34,587 bases of DNA from RUG14871 sp045539425 (GTDB lineage Bacteria; Bacillota_I; Bacilli_A; Erysipelotrichales; Erysipelotrichaceae). The notes under the pieces are model-generated. The model did not search any database and was not told where the DNA came from. It saw nothing but the letters and a program-made list of their open reading frames with translations. The position numbers and the translations under genes are program-made. Positions 7,481-15,615 of the stretch are shown piece after piece. The first letter of the stretch is position 1. Every line of letters starts with the position of its first letter. The stretch lies in contig JAZQFH010000006.1 in assembly GCA_045539425.1 (NCBI GenBank), positions 1-34,587 on the forward strand, written 5' to 3'.

Positions 7481-9673
7481 ATGAAACGCAAGCAGACGAA
7501 TAAGAAAATTCTTATCATCAGTATTTTTTCCGTGCTTGCGTTTTTTTTAGTTGCCTTTAACGTGATCATGGTGACCATTGTCGGAACGCATATGAACAGC
7601 GGAACGGATATCACGCAGTATTCCAATGCGGCGAATACCCGTACCACGATTCTGAAAGCGCACCGCGGCTATATTTACGACCGCAACGGCAATATCGTCG
7701 CCCAGGATCAGGTAAAATACAAAATGTATGCCATTCTGAGCACGTCCCGTCCAAACAGCGGAAGCAAGCCGGCCTATGTCGCCGACAAGTACTACACCGC
7801 TGCGGTACTTGCTCATGTTTTAGAGTGCGAAGAAGCTCCTTTAGTGGAGATTCTTTCGCGTGACGCCTACCAGGTGGAATTCGGTTATTACGGCAACTCC
7901 CTTACCAAGGAGCAGAAGGAAGCCATTGAAGCCTATGATCTTCCGGGCATTGAGTTTACGGAAGTCCCGTGCCGGAATTATCCGCTTTCCAACTTTGCTT
8001 CCTATTTTGTCGGCTTCGCCCAGTATGATACGGAGCAGGACAAGCTGGTCGGCAAGATGGGTGTGGAAGCCATTTACGACGAGCAGCTCAGCGGCCAGAA
8101 TGGCTACCGCAAGATCCAGGTCAATACCGAAGGATATGCGCTGCCGGGAAGCGAGAGCGTTACGGTGGAGGCGCATAACGGCTCCGACGTTTATCTGACA
8201 CTGGACAAGACCATCCAGGAATCCCTGGAAGGGGCTTTGACGAAAACCATTGAAGAGCATTATGACTGCGACAGAGCGTGGGGTGCGGTCGTGGAGTGCG
8301 AGACGGGCAAGATCCTGGCGATCTCTTCCTATCCGACATTCGACCTCAACACGCTGGAAATCGAAGACTGGACGAACATGGCAACCCAGTACGCCTATGA
8401 ACCGGGCAGTACCATGAAGACGTTCACCTATGCGGCTGCCATTGACTCCGGCGTGTATCCGGAAGGCGCCACATTTGATTCCTCGAGCTTCTTCATGGGA
8501 ATCAGCAACGGCTATCCGATCCGCGTCTATGAAGGAAGCGGAAACAGAATCTACGGACAGATCAACAATGCCCGTAACCGTGACTGGGGCGAAATCACCT
8601 ATGATGTGGGTTACCGCTATTCCAGCAACGTCGGTATCGCCATGTTGTTGTGCTATTATCTGAGTCCGGATGTACTCTCTCAGTATCTGGATAACTTCGG
8701 ATTCTTCAAGAAAGTCAACTTTGAAGGTTTCGCCGAGGAAGTCGGCGTGAAAAACATGTACTACCCGATTGAAATGCTGACAACGGGATTCGGCCAGGGT
8801 TCTTCCGTTACCATGATGCAGATGCTGCAGGGCTATACTGCGATCTTCAATGACGGAACCATGGTCAAGCCGTATATCGTCCAGCAGGTGAAAAACAGCG
8901 ATACGGGAGAAGTGGAATATCTGGCGGAAACCGAAGTGGTCGGCCAGCCGATCAAGGCGGAGACCGCAAAGAAGGTTCAGCAGCTGATGTGGGATGTTGT
9001 CAATACGGAAGACGGCACCGGTATCCGCTACCGTGTCGACGGAGTGGATGTCATTGCCAAGACCGGTACGGCTGAAGTCGCCGGGGCACGTAACGCGGAC
9101 CGCGTTATCAGTTCCGTCATGCTGGCTTTCCCGGCAGATGATCCGAAGATCATGGTCTACTACGCATTCTTAAGCCAGTACGACCGCTATCTGCATGCCG
9201 AAACGGAGACGATCACCTCCTTTGTGAAGAAGGTGGCGGTCCAGTGCGGACTGACTAACGGACATGCGGATGAGAAGCCGGTTCCGGAAGACGGCGAAGA
9301 GCGCGTCACGGAAATCTATACGATGGAAAACTATCTGAATCATTCATTGAAATATGTATATGATGTGGATAATGAAAAAGACCTCGATTACGTGATCCTC
9401 GGGAACGGGAATCAGGTTATCAATCAGTATCCGAAAGAGGGCAGTACGATCATTTCCGGCCAGAAGGTCTTCCTTCTGACTTCGGACAGTGATATTCAGA
9501 TGCCGGATATCAGCGGATACACCAGAAAGGATGTCATGGCATTATGGGATCTGATCGGTCTCGCCGTGGCAATCAACGGGGAAGGAAGGGTCATCTCCCA
9601 GAGCATTCCGGTGGGAACGCTGATCTATTCCAATTCGGTTCTTGAAGTTGTCATGGAAGAAACCGGAAATTGA
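7481..9673 (+). CDS. division-type penicillin-binding protein with two PASTA domains (PBP2B/FtsI class)
   Basis: A 730-residue class B PBP, a septal peptidoglycan transpeptidase. One N-terminal membrane segment lies at about 10-35, followed by the dimerisation region with RGYIYDRNG. The transpeptidase domain has S310-TMK, S381-S-N and K527-T-G, the three active-site motifs in order. Two PASTA domains end the protein (about 613-667 and 672-726), as in the PBP2x/PBP2B group of Bacillota. It follows ftsL by six bases. The C-terminal PASTA pair should bind muropeptide or stabilise the fold. Confidence 0.93.
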   Translation: MKRKQTNKKILIISIFSVLAFFLVAFNVIMVTIVGTHMNSGTDITQYSNAANTRTTILKAHRGYIYDRNGNIVAQDQVKYKMYAILSTSRPNSGSKPAYVADKYYTAAVLAHVLECEEAPLVEILSRDAYQVEFGYYGNSLTKEQKEAIEAYDLPGIEFTEVPCRNYPLSNFASYFVGFAQYDTEQDKLVGKMGVEAIYDEQLSGQNGYRKIQVNTEGYALPGSESVTVEAHNGSDVYLTLDKTIQESLEGALTKTIEEHYDCDRAWGAVVECETGKILAISSYPTFDLNTLEIEDWTNMATQYAYEPGSTMKTFTYAAAIDSGVYPEGATFDSSSFFMGISNGYPIRVYEGSGNRIYGQINNARNRDWGEITYDVGYRYSSNVGIAMLLCYYLSPDVLSQYLDNFGFFKKVNFEGFAEEVGVKNMYYPIEMLTTGFGQGSSVTMMQMLQGYTAIFNDGTMVKPYIVQQVKNSDTGEVEYLAETEVVGQPIKAETAKKVQQLMWDVVNTEDGTGIRYRVDGVDVIAKTGTAEVAGARNADRVISSVMLAFPADDPKIMVYYAFLSQYDRYLHAETETITSFVKKVAVQCGLTNGHADEKPVPEDGEERVTEIYTMENYLNHSLKYVYDVDNEKDLDYVILGNGNQVINQYPKEGSTIISGQKVFLLTSDSDIQMPDISGYTRKDVMALWDLIGLAVAINGEGRVISQSIPVGTLIYSNSVLEVVMEETGN

Positions 9674-9704
9674 TGTATAATAATGCACTGGAAGGGAGAA
9701 GCCC

Positions 9705-10667
9705 ATGTTACGACTATTTCTAGCTTCAATGATCAGTCTGATCTTAATGTTCATCGCGATGCCGAATCTCATCAGCTTCATGAAGAACTTAAAATACAAC
9801 CAGGTAGCCAGCGAGTACTCCTTGGAGGAATTCAAGGAAAAAGCCGGAACACCGACCATGGGCGGGGTGGCGTTTGTCGTGATCCCCGTCATCACACTGT
9901 TCATCATTTATCCGCGTTTCTATACCAATGCCAAGATCGTTTTAGTGGTATTATCTTACCTCGGCTATGGTCTGATCGGATTTATCGATGACTATCTCAT
10001 CGTTGTGAAAAACGATAATGAAGGGCTCAAACCGGCTTACAAGTTCGGCCTGCAGCTGCTTCTGTCCATCGTTTTCTACATCATTTACAGCAAGTATGCG
10101 ACCACAACGGTTACGATTCCGTTTATGAATAAAACGGTCGATCTCGGCTGGATGTATGCCGTGCTGGTATTCTTCATGTTTACCGGCTCCTCCAACGCCG
10201 TCAATTTGACGGACGGGATGGACGGCCTTGCCAGCGGCTGCACGATCTTCGCGATTCTGCCGTTTATCTATGCGGCCATCAAGCAGGACCAGTTCTATGT
10301 GGCGGTTCTTCTTGCGGCTGTCGCAGGAGCGCTTTTAGGCTATCTGCGCTACAATATCTCCCCGGCCATGATCTTCATGGGGGACACCGGTTCGCTCGCC
10401 CTGGGCGGCCTGCTCGCGGCTGTGGCAATCGTGCTGAAGAAGGAATGTGACCTGGCAATCATCGGCGGTGTCTTCGTTCTCGAAACACTGTGCGTGATCA
10501 TTCAGCAGGTGGCGGTTCGCGTCTTCCATAAGCGCGTCTTCCGCTACACGCCGATCCACTATGCCTTTAAGCTGAACGGCATGGCGGAAATGCAGGTCGT
10601 CTACGTCTTCTGGCTGGCGTCAATCATCTTCTCCGGTCTGGGGATTATTCTGGAGGCAATGTTCTAA
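9705..10667 (+). CDS. mraY: phospho-MurNAc-pentapeptide transferase MraY
   Basis: A 320-residue polytopic membrane enzyme that makes lipid I by moving phospho-MurNAc-pentapeptide to undecaprenyl phosphate on the inner face of the membrane. The conserved cytoplasmic motifs FIDDYLIV, NAVNLTDGMDGLASG and MIFMGDTGSLALGG are present, with about ten hydrophobic segments. A GGAAGGGAG ribosome site precedes the ATG. A TATAAT-like sequence at 9676-9681 lacks a properly spaced -35. The stop overlaps the murD start (TAATG). Confidence 0.96.
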   Translation: MLRLFLASMISLILMFIAMPNLISFMKNLKYNQVASEYSLEEFKEKAGTPTMGGVAFVVIPVITLFIIYPRFYTNAKIVLVVLSYLGYGLIGFIDDYLIVVKNDNEGLKPAYKFGLQLLLSIVFYIIYSKYATTTVTIPFMNKTVDLGWMYAVLVFFMFTGSSNAVNLTDGMDGLASGCTIFAILPFIYAAIKQDQFYVAVLLAAVAGALLGYLRYNISPAMIFMGDTGSLALGGLLAAVAIVLKKECDLAIIGGVFVLETLCVIIQQVAVRVFHKRVFRYTPIHYAFKLNGMAEMQVVYVFWLASIIFSGLGIILEAMF

Positions 10668-11968
10668 TGAAAGTATTAGTGATCGGCTGCGCGAAAAGCG
10701 GCCTTTGGGTCAGTAAACTGTTGCATCGGGAAGGCTACGATGTCACGATTACGGACCAGAGAGAAATTAAGGAAAAAGAAGAACTCGAAGCTCTCGGTGT
10801 TCATGTCTATGACTTGGGACATCCGGAGTTTTTAATGAATACGGAATGGGACTATGTCGTCAAGAATCCGGGAATCCCGTATACCGCTCCGTTTGTGAAG
10901 TATTTTACGGATAACAACGTTACGGTCTATACCGAGATTGAAATTGCCATCCGCTACGCGCCGCAGTTTGTCTACGGAGCCATTACCGGAACAAACGGCA
11001 AGACGACAACAACGACCATGCTGTATGAGATCCTAAGCAAAAAAGGCCTGGCTTTTGCCAGCGGCAATATCGGTACGGCATTAAGTGATACGGTCTATCA
11101 TTACGGCAAAGAGAAGGCAAGCGTCTCGCTGGAAATCAGCGCTCTGCAGTTAGTCGGCTGCCCGAGCTTCCATCCGCTTGTTTCCGTCATCATGAATCTG
11201 ACGCCGGACCATCTGGACTTCTTCGCAACTCTTGATGAGTACTATCAGGCAAAATGCCTTGTCTACCGCAATCAGACGGGGGATGAGTGGTTCTTAAAGA
11301 ATCTGGATGACAGGGAAATCGTTTCCCGCTGCAATGATGTCCCGTGCAGAACGGTGACGTTCTCGCTCTATCATGAAGCGGATCTTATGATTGAAGGGGA
11401 CTGGATCACGCTGTTCCATGAAAAACTCTTCCGCAAGGATGATCTGAAGATCGTCGGCATGCATAACGTCCAGAACGCGATGGTGGCAGCTGCCATGGCA
11501 TACCGCATGGGAGTGGACGTCAAAACCATCCGCACCACTTTACAGGAGTTCCAGGGAATAGAGCACCGCATCGAATACGTGCGTACGCTCAAAGGCGTCA
11601 GCTACTATAACGACTCCAAGGGAACGAACGTGGACAGCACGGTGATGGCGCTGCGGGCATTTGATCGCCCGGTGATCCTGCTTGCCGGAGGACATGACAA
11701 GAAGACCGGCTTTGCGGATCTTTACAACTACACTGACCGCATCAAGCATCTGATCGTCTTCGGTGAGACCAAAGAAGAACTCTCCCACCTGAAGAAAGAT
11801 GCCATCGTAGTGGAAAACATGAAGGAAGCTCTGGATAAGGCATATGAAATTGCTGAAGAGGGCGATATCGTACTCTTATCCCCGGCATGTTCCTCCTACG
11901 ATCAGTTTAAAAACTTCGAGGAGCGCGGCAGGATCTTCAAGGAATACGTAAACAACTTAACGGACTAG
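10667..11968 (+). CDS. murD: UDP-N-acetylmuramoylalanine--D-glutamate ligase MurD
   Basis: A 433-residue cytoplasmic ATP-dependent ligase that adds D-glutamate to UDP-MurNAc-L-Ala. The N-terminal Rossmann-like domain begins VLVIGCAKSG, the ATP loop GTNGKTTTTT is at 108-117, and NLTPDHLD and YNDSKGTN are typical Mur-ligase segments. It overlaps mraY by one base and ends in a terminator that includes its stop codon. In most relatives ftsW, murG and ftsQAZ continue the operon; here it stops. Confidence 0.96.
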   Translation: MKVLVIGCAKSGLWVSKLLHREGYDVTITDQREIKEKEELEALGVHVYDLGHPEFLMNTEWDYVVKNPGIPYTAPFVKYFTDNNVTVYTEIEIAIRYAPQFVYGAITGTNGKTTTTTMLYEILSKKGLAFASGNIGTALSDTVYHYGKEKASVSLEISALQLVGCPSFHPLVSVIMNLTPDHLDFFATLDEYYQAKCLVYRNQTGDEWFLKNLDDREIVSRCNDVPCRTVTFSLYHEADLMIEGDWITLFHEKLFRKDDLKIVGMHNVQNAMVAAAMAYRMGVDVKTIRTTLQEFQGIEHRIEYVRTLKGVSYYNDSKGTNVDSTVMALRAFDRPVILLAGGHDKKTGFADLYNYTDRIKHLIVFGETKEELSHLKKDAIVVENMKEALDKAYEIAEEGDIVLLSPACSSYDQFKNFEERGRIFKEYVNNLTD

Positions 11969-11991
11969 CATTCCCAAGGGAATGCTTTTTT
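11967..11991 (+). terminator. terminator of the mraZ-murD operon
   Basis: AGCATTCCC (11967-11975) pairs with GGGAATGCT (11978-11986), followed by T. The stem begins inside the murD stop codon. Confidence 0.88.
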
Positions 11992-12020
11992 ATATATTTG
12001 GAAAAAATCGATGAAATCTG

Positions 12021-12050
12021 TTCTCATATAATCGCATTGTGGTTTATAAT
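12021..12050 (+). promoter_or_regulatory. possible promoter of comN-recJ
   Basis: TTCTCA (12021-12026), 18 bases, TATAAT (12045-12050). It lies directly after the murD terminator. A second TATAAT at 12027-12032 has no fitting -35. Confidence 0.5.
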
Positions 12051-12078
12051 GAAAACACAGAGGATGTTTTTTTTTACG

Positions 12079-12375
12079 ATGTACGATAACTCACAGATCC
12101 GCATAGTACTGCTTTTAAAACTGAATCAGCTGAAGCGGGAGGAATTGCCGACGCTTTCCTACCAGAATTTAGTGGATTATCTTTTCAGCGTGCGCTGGAG
12201 AAATGCGATTCCGGAAACCCTGAATGATATCACGACGGATATCATGGCCATCAAGGCGGAAGAGGTCGTCAGTTATCTGAGCGTGCAGGCAATCGTGGAC
12301 TCCAAGAAGCATTCTCTGAGCGATTTTGACGATTTATATGAAGTACGAGATCATTACCCCGGAAGTAAGCGATAG
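12079..12375 (+). CDS. ComN-like post-transcriptional regulator
   Basis: A 98-residue protein. The segment LVDYLFSVRWR, then LNDITTDIMAIKAEEVVSYLSVQAI and SLSDFDDL, resembles the ComN (YrzD) family of Bacillus, a small RNA-binding or post-transcriptional regulator that controls comE mRNA. In Bacillus that gene also lies near recJ. The start at 12079 is chosen for family length; ATGs at 12049 and 12064 are in frame, and the ribosome site is weak, with an AGAGG about 15 bases upstream and a run of nine T between. It overlaps recJ by 38 bases. The function in this organism is inferred from the family only. Confidence 0.6.
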   Translation: MYDNSQIRIVLLLKLNQLKREELPTLSYQNLVDYLFSVRWRNAIPETLNDITTDIMAIKAEEVVSYLSVQAIVDSKKHSLSDFDDLYEVRDHYPGSKR

Positions 12376-13930
12376 GCTGAAACGGTACAATTTACAGAAC
12401 TTAAGCAACAAAGTATTATCGAATGCATCGCTGAATGACGCCCGGTTCGATAATTTATTTTTTCATGCGGACATTTTTCCTTCCGATGCGTCCTTAAAGA
12501 AGGTATCGGAGCGTCTGGATAAAGCGTTAAAGGACAATGAGAAGATCTTTGTCTACGGGGATTACGATGCGGACGGAGTCTGCGCAACTTCTCTGATCGT
12601 GGGCTATCTGAAGCGCTTAAACGCCAGAGTCGGCTATTATATCCCGAACCGCCTGAAGGAAGGCTACGGGCTGACGAGAGAGAAGCTTGGCATGGCCATC
12701 GAAAAGGGGTACACGCTTGTGATTACCGTTGATAACGGGGTAAGCGCGTATGAGGCGCTGGACTATGCGAAGGAGAAAGGAGTGGATGTGATCCTGATGG
12801 ACCATCACATCATCTCCGGAGAATACTCCTATGAATACATTCTGCATCCGGACCGCTTTGAAGATCCGTATTTCCGCGATATGTGCGGAGCAGGTGTGGT
12901 CCTGCAGTTTCTGCGCTACCGCAAGGCGGACAGGAAAAAAGACTGGATCTTGGCCATGGTGGCGACAATCGGCGATATGGTACCGGTATTTTTCGCCAAC
13001 CGTGAGATCATTAAGCGCGGGTTAATGTATCTGAACCAGGGGGAATACCCCGCACTCAGCTATCTTTCCAAGCGGAAAGTGGTGGATGAGGGCAGCATCG
13101 GTTTTGACATCGTCCCCAATATCAATACGGTGGGACGTCTGGCAGACAGAGCTAACGTGAATAACCTGGTGCGCTATCTGCTTTCCGAAGAGGAGGCGGA
13201 AATCATTCATGTGGCCAATCAGCTCAGCTCCCTAAACAAGGAGCGTCAGAGCATGATCAAGGATGCCAAGGGGAAAGCTCCCGAAGAGCGCTACGATCTG
13301 CCGAATTATCTGATCTGCGTCTCAAGGGATTACCATGAGGGAATCATCGGCTTACTCGCAAACAGCCTGTTAAACGAGATCCATAAACCGGTCATCGTGT
13401 TTGCACGCAAGGAGGACGAAATCAAAGGCAGCGGCAGATCACCGAAAAGCTTTGACATCTATGAGAACCTCTCCCGTCAGAAAGATCTCTTCCAGAATTT
13501 CGGGGGACATGAGCAGGCCTGCGGTCTGACACTTTCACCGGAGAACTATGAAGTCTTTCTTTCCCGGCTGAAAGAAGAGGAAGCACTCTCCATAGCGGAG
13601 GATAAGGAATACGTATTATCGCTTCAGTTGGAAGAGCTGACACTGAGCAGTGTGGAGGAACTCTTCCGGTTCCGTCCGTTCGGCGTGGATTTCCGCCTGC
13701 CGGACTTCTATCTGCGCTATCTGCCGGTCAATTCCGTTCAGATCTTAAAGAACGATTACCGCAAATGCAATACCTACCATAAAGGGGAGACGATTGAAAC
13801 CATGTGCTTCCGTCCGGAACTCTTAAGCCATTTGGAAAGCGACGGCTGGCATGATATCATCGTTTCGCTCAGCATCAATGAATTCAACGGCAGAAGAAAC
13901 GTTTCCCTGAACGTGAAGGATATAATCTAA
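12338..13930 (+). CDS. recJ: single-stranded-DNA exonuclease RecJ (DHH family)
   Basis: A 530-residue DHH/DHHA1 phosphoesterase. Motif I is YGDYDADGVCAT (D75, D77, D79), motif II VDNG (D132), motif III MDHH (D155-H156-H157), and the DHHA1 domain carries GSGRSPKSFDIYE and GGHEQACGL. RecJ degrades single-stranded DNA 5' to 3' in recombination and base-excision repair. It is shorter than Bacillus RecJ (about 780 residues) and lacks most of the extra C-terminal region, like short RecJ forms. The ATG at 12338 is preferred over the TTG at 12326; neither has a strong ribosome site, which suggests coupling to the gene it overlaps. Confidence 0.9.
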   Translation: MKYEIITPEVSDRLKRYNLQNLSNKVLSNASLNDARFDNLFFHADIFPSDASLKKVSERLDKALKDNEKIFVYGDYDADGVCATSLIVGYLKRLNARVGYYIPNRLKEGYGLTREKLGMAIEKGYTLVITVDNGVSAYEALDYAKEKGVDVILMDHHIISGEYSYEYILHPDRFEDPYFRDMCGAGVVLQFLRYRKADRKKDWILAMVATIGDMVPVFFANREIIKRGLMYLNQGEYPALSYLSKRKVVDEGSIGFDIVPNINTVGRLADRANVNNLVRYLLSEEEAEIIHVANQLSSLNKERQSMIKDAKGKAPEERYDLPNYLICVSRDYHEGIIGLLANSLLNEIHKPVIVFARKEDEIKGSGRSPKSFDIYENLSRQKDLFQNFGGHEQACGLTLSPENYEVFLSRLKEEEALSIAEDKEYVLSLQLEELTLSSVEELFRFRPFGVDFRLPDFYLRYLPVNSVQILKNDYRKCNTYHKGETIETMCFRPELLSHLESDGWHDIIVSLSINEFNGRRNVSLNVKDII

Positions 13931-13970
13931 ATAGTACAAAAAAATGAGCCAACTTGCCTGAACGATAATG

Positions 13971-13994
13971 AGTCACCACCAAAGTGACTTTTTT
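13971..13994 (+). terminator. recJ terminator
   Basis: AGTCAC (13971-13976) pairs with GTGACT (13984-13989) around a 7-base loop, followed by T with one G. Confidence 0.75.
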
Positions 13995-14012
13995 GTTTTT
14001 TTATGATCAATA

Positions 14013-14041
14013 TTGACATGGTTTTATAATAAAGATATACT
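14013..14041 (+). promoter_or_regulatory. strong promoter of the nucleotidyltransferase-fold gene
   Basis: TTGACA (14013-14018), a 17-base spacer and TATACT (14036-14041). The -35 is a perfect consensus match. Confidence 0.85.
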
Positions 14042-14103
14042 GTAACGATCTAGTTAAAACAAATAATTAGGTGGTCGGATTGGGGATTAGAAAGGACCTA
14101 ACT

Positions 14104-14748
14104 ATGTACCATTGGATTGAAGACAAAGAAATTTTAAAACGAGCCAAGTCTGCTTGCTCAGGCATCATGAAAGAGCTCGAAGTAAGGCTAAGAGAAGATT
14201 ACGGTATTAATTCTCAGTGTTTTCTTGTTGGCAGTGGCGGCAGAAACATGGTAACTCAAAACGGAAATGAACCAATTGATTTTGATTACAATCTGAATAT
14301 CATTTCCAGTGCTGATTGGGGTGAAAGAAACCTGAAGGAATCTGTAATAAAAGCTATGAACAAAATCATGAATGATCATGGATTGAAAACTGTATCCGAC
14401 TCAACATCAGTTGTTACAACAAAGCCGATTTGTTTTAATGATGATCCGGATATTGAATTCAAAATGGATATTTGTATCGTTTGTAAAGACAAAGACGGAA
14501 ACTGGAATAGACTAATCCATGATAAAAACAGCATTGTTGCCTTGCACCGTTATTATTGGAATATTGCTCCTAACTCGGCAGGCGTTGCTGAAAAAGCAAA
14601 AGAAATCAAGGACACCCCGGGCATGTGGGATAAAGTACGCGAAGAATATCTCAGACTGAAGAACCATTATTTAACGCGGAACGATCACAGTCATCCATCA
14701 TTTGTCTGTTACATCGAAGCTGTAAATAACATTTACAATCAGTTATAA
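14104..14748 (+). CDS. stand-alone nucleotidyltransferase-fold protein of unknown function
   Basis: A 214-residue protein. FLVGSGGRN places G43-S44, followed by D59-F-D61 in IDFDYNL and D122 in FKMDICIV. This is the GS...DxD...D pattern of the DNA polymerase beta-type nucleotidyltransferase superfamily, which includes CCA enzymes, CD-NTases and MNT toxins. The C-terminus (about 145-214) has conserved-looking RYYWNIAPNS and YLTRNDHSHPSF segments. The ATG at 14104 is chosen because AAAGGA lies seven bases before it; an upstream GTG at 14071 has none. It has its own promoter and terminator. Two lines counted by eye gave 32 and 40 percent GC against about 53 percent in a recJ line, which suggests transfer. 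Substrate unknown. Confidence 0.75.
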   Translation: MYHWIEDKEILKRAKSACSGIMKELEVRLREDYGINSQCFLVGSGGRNMVTQNGNEPIDFDYNLNIISSADWGERNLKESVIKAMNKIMNDHGLKTVSDSTSVVTTKPICFNDDPDIEFKMDICIVCKDKDGNWNRLIHDKNSIVALHRYYWNIAPNSAGVAEKAKEIKDTPGMWDKVREEYLRLKNHYLTRNDHSHPSFVCYIEAVNNIYNQL

Positions 14749-14760
14749 GCAAATAAACAA

Positions 14761-14799
14761 CGTGATCTTCACCATATATGGTTAAGACCGCGCTTTTTT
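14761..14799 (+). terminator. terminator of the nucleotidyltransferase-fold gene
   Basis: An imperfect hairpin has ACCAT/ATGGT at the tip and TCTT/AAGA plus GTG/CGC pairs below (14761-14793), followed by six T. Confidence 0.65.
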
Positions 14800-14961
14800 C
14801 ATTGCCTCGCAGAAGTGCCGGGAAAGACTAGATGTAATCTCATGATTCAGCATCATAACGGCGGAATATGGCTGAAAACCAATTGAGATTTACAAAATAT
14901 ATCTGTTCCAGTTTTGAACGCTTAATAACGGATAATTAAGGATTGGTATTATTGGAATCCG
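14800..14961. other. intergenic stretch without recognised content
   Basis: No reading frame, ribosome site, repeat or known RNA could be recognised between the terminator ending at 14799 and the apt promoter at 14962. It could be a remnant from insertion of the neighbouring AT-rich gene, but nothing shows this directly. Confidence 0.4.
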
Positions 14962-14990
14962 TTCACATTTCCCTGTTTTTTTGTTATAAT
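14962..14990 (+). promoter_or_regulatory. apt promoter
   Basis: TTCACA (14962-14967), 17 bases, TATAAT (14985-14990). Confidence 0.82.
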
Positions 14991-15014
14991 TTTTCTGTTG
15001 TGGAGGATGAAAAT

Positions 15015-15536
15015 ATGAATTTCAAAGATTATATTGCGACAATCCCGAATTATCCAATCGAAGGCGTTATGTTCCGTGATGTTACACCGTTAATCGGTAA
15101 CGGTCCTGCATTTAAAGAAGCCGTTTCCCAGATTGCGGAGTATGGCAGAAAAGCCGGTGCGGATATCGTCTGCGGTCCGGAATCCCGCGGATTTATTGTC
15201 GGCTGCCCGGTCGCAACGGAACTGGGTGTCGGTTTTGTTCCGGTTAGAAAGCCGGGTAAATTACCGAGAGAAGTCATCTCCCATGAATACTCCCTGGAGT
15301 ATGGTACAAATACACTGCAGATGCATAAGGATGCGATCCTTCCGGGTCAGAAGGTTCTGATCGTTGACGATTTACTGGCAACGGGCGGAACGGTGGAAGC
15401 CACGATCAAAATGATTGAAGAGCTGGGCGGCGAAGTTGTCGGCTGCGCTTTCTTAATCGATCTTGTGGACTTAAAGGGACGCGAACACTTAAAAGGCTAT
15501 GACGTCTTTGCCCTAATGGAATACGAAGGCGAATAA
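15015..15536 (+). CDS. apt: adenine phosphoribosyltransferase
   Basis: A 173-residue purine-salvage enzyme that converts adenine and PRPP to AMP. The type I phosphoribosyltransferase PRPP loop VLIVDDLLATGGT spans 115-127, and the adenine-type segments PESRGF and RKPGKLP are present. The ATG at 15015 is chosen because GGAGG (15002-15006) lies eight bases before it. The neighbour rel follows, as in Bacillus (apt-relA), and both link purine nucleotides to growth control. A strong hairpin separates the two genes. Confidence 0.96.
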   Translation: MNFKDYIATIPNYPIEGVMFRDVTPLIGNGPAFKEAVSQIAEYGRKAGADIVCGPESRGFIVGCPVATELGVGFVPVRKPGKLPREVISHEYSLEYGTNTLQMHKDAILPGQKVLIVDDLLATGGTVEATIKMIEELGGEVVGCAFLIDLVDLKGREHLKGYDVFALMEYEGE

Positions 15537-15565
15537 GGCAATATAAAAAGAGATAAAAATGTGAT

Positions 15566-15595
15566 AAAATCGAAAGTAATCTACTTTCGATTTTT
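15566..15595 (+). terminator. apt terminator / hairpin before rel
   Basis: AAAATCGAAAGTA (15566-15578) pairs perfectly with TACTTTCGATTTT (15582-15594) around ATC. The 13-bp stem ends in T. A TGATAAAAT -10-like sequence (15562-15570) overlaps its left arm but has no clear -35, so how rel is transcribed is not evident. Confidence 0.8.
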
Positions 15596-15615
15596 GTGTT
15601 TTCAGGCGGTAACTT

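Noticed and set aside
9674..9704. Internal promoter before mraY (TATAAT at 9676)
   Set aside because: The nearest -35-like sequence TTGTCA (9648-9653) is 22 bases away and there is no extended -10; likely chance.
11998..12078. N-terminal extension of the ComN-like protein to 11998
   Set aside because: It runs across both -10-like boxes and does not match the family; the 12079 start gives the usual length.
14104..14748. Toxin partner (AbiEii) for the AbiEi-like gene at 26282
   Set aside because: It has the nucleotidyltransferase motifs but lies 12 kb away with its own promoter, and its C-terminus does not resemble AbiEii.
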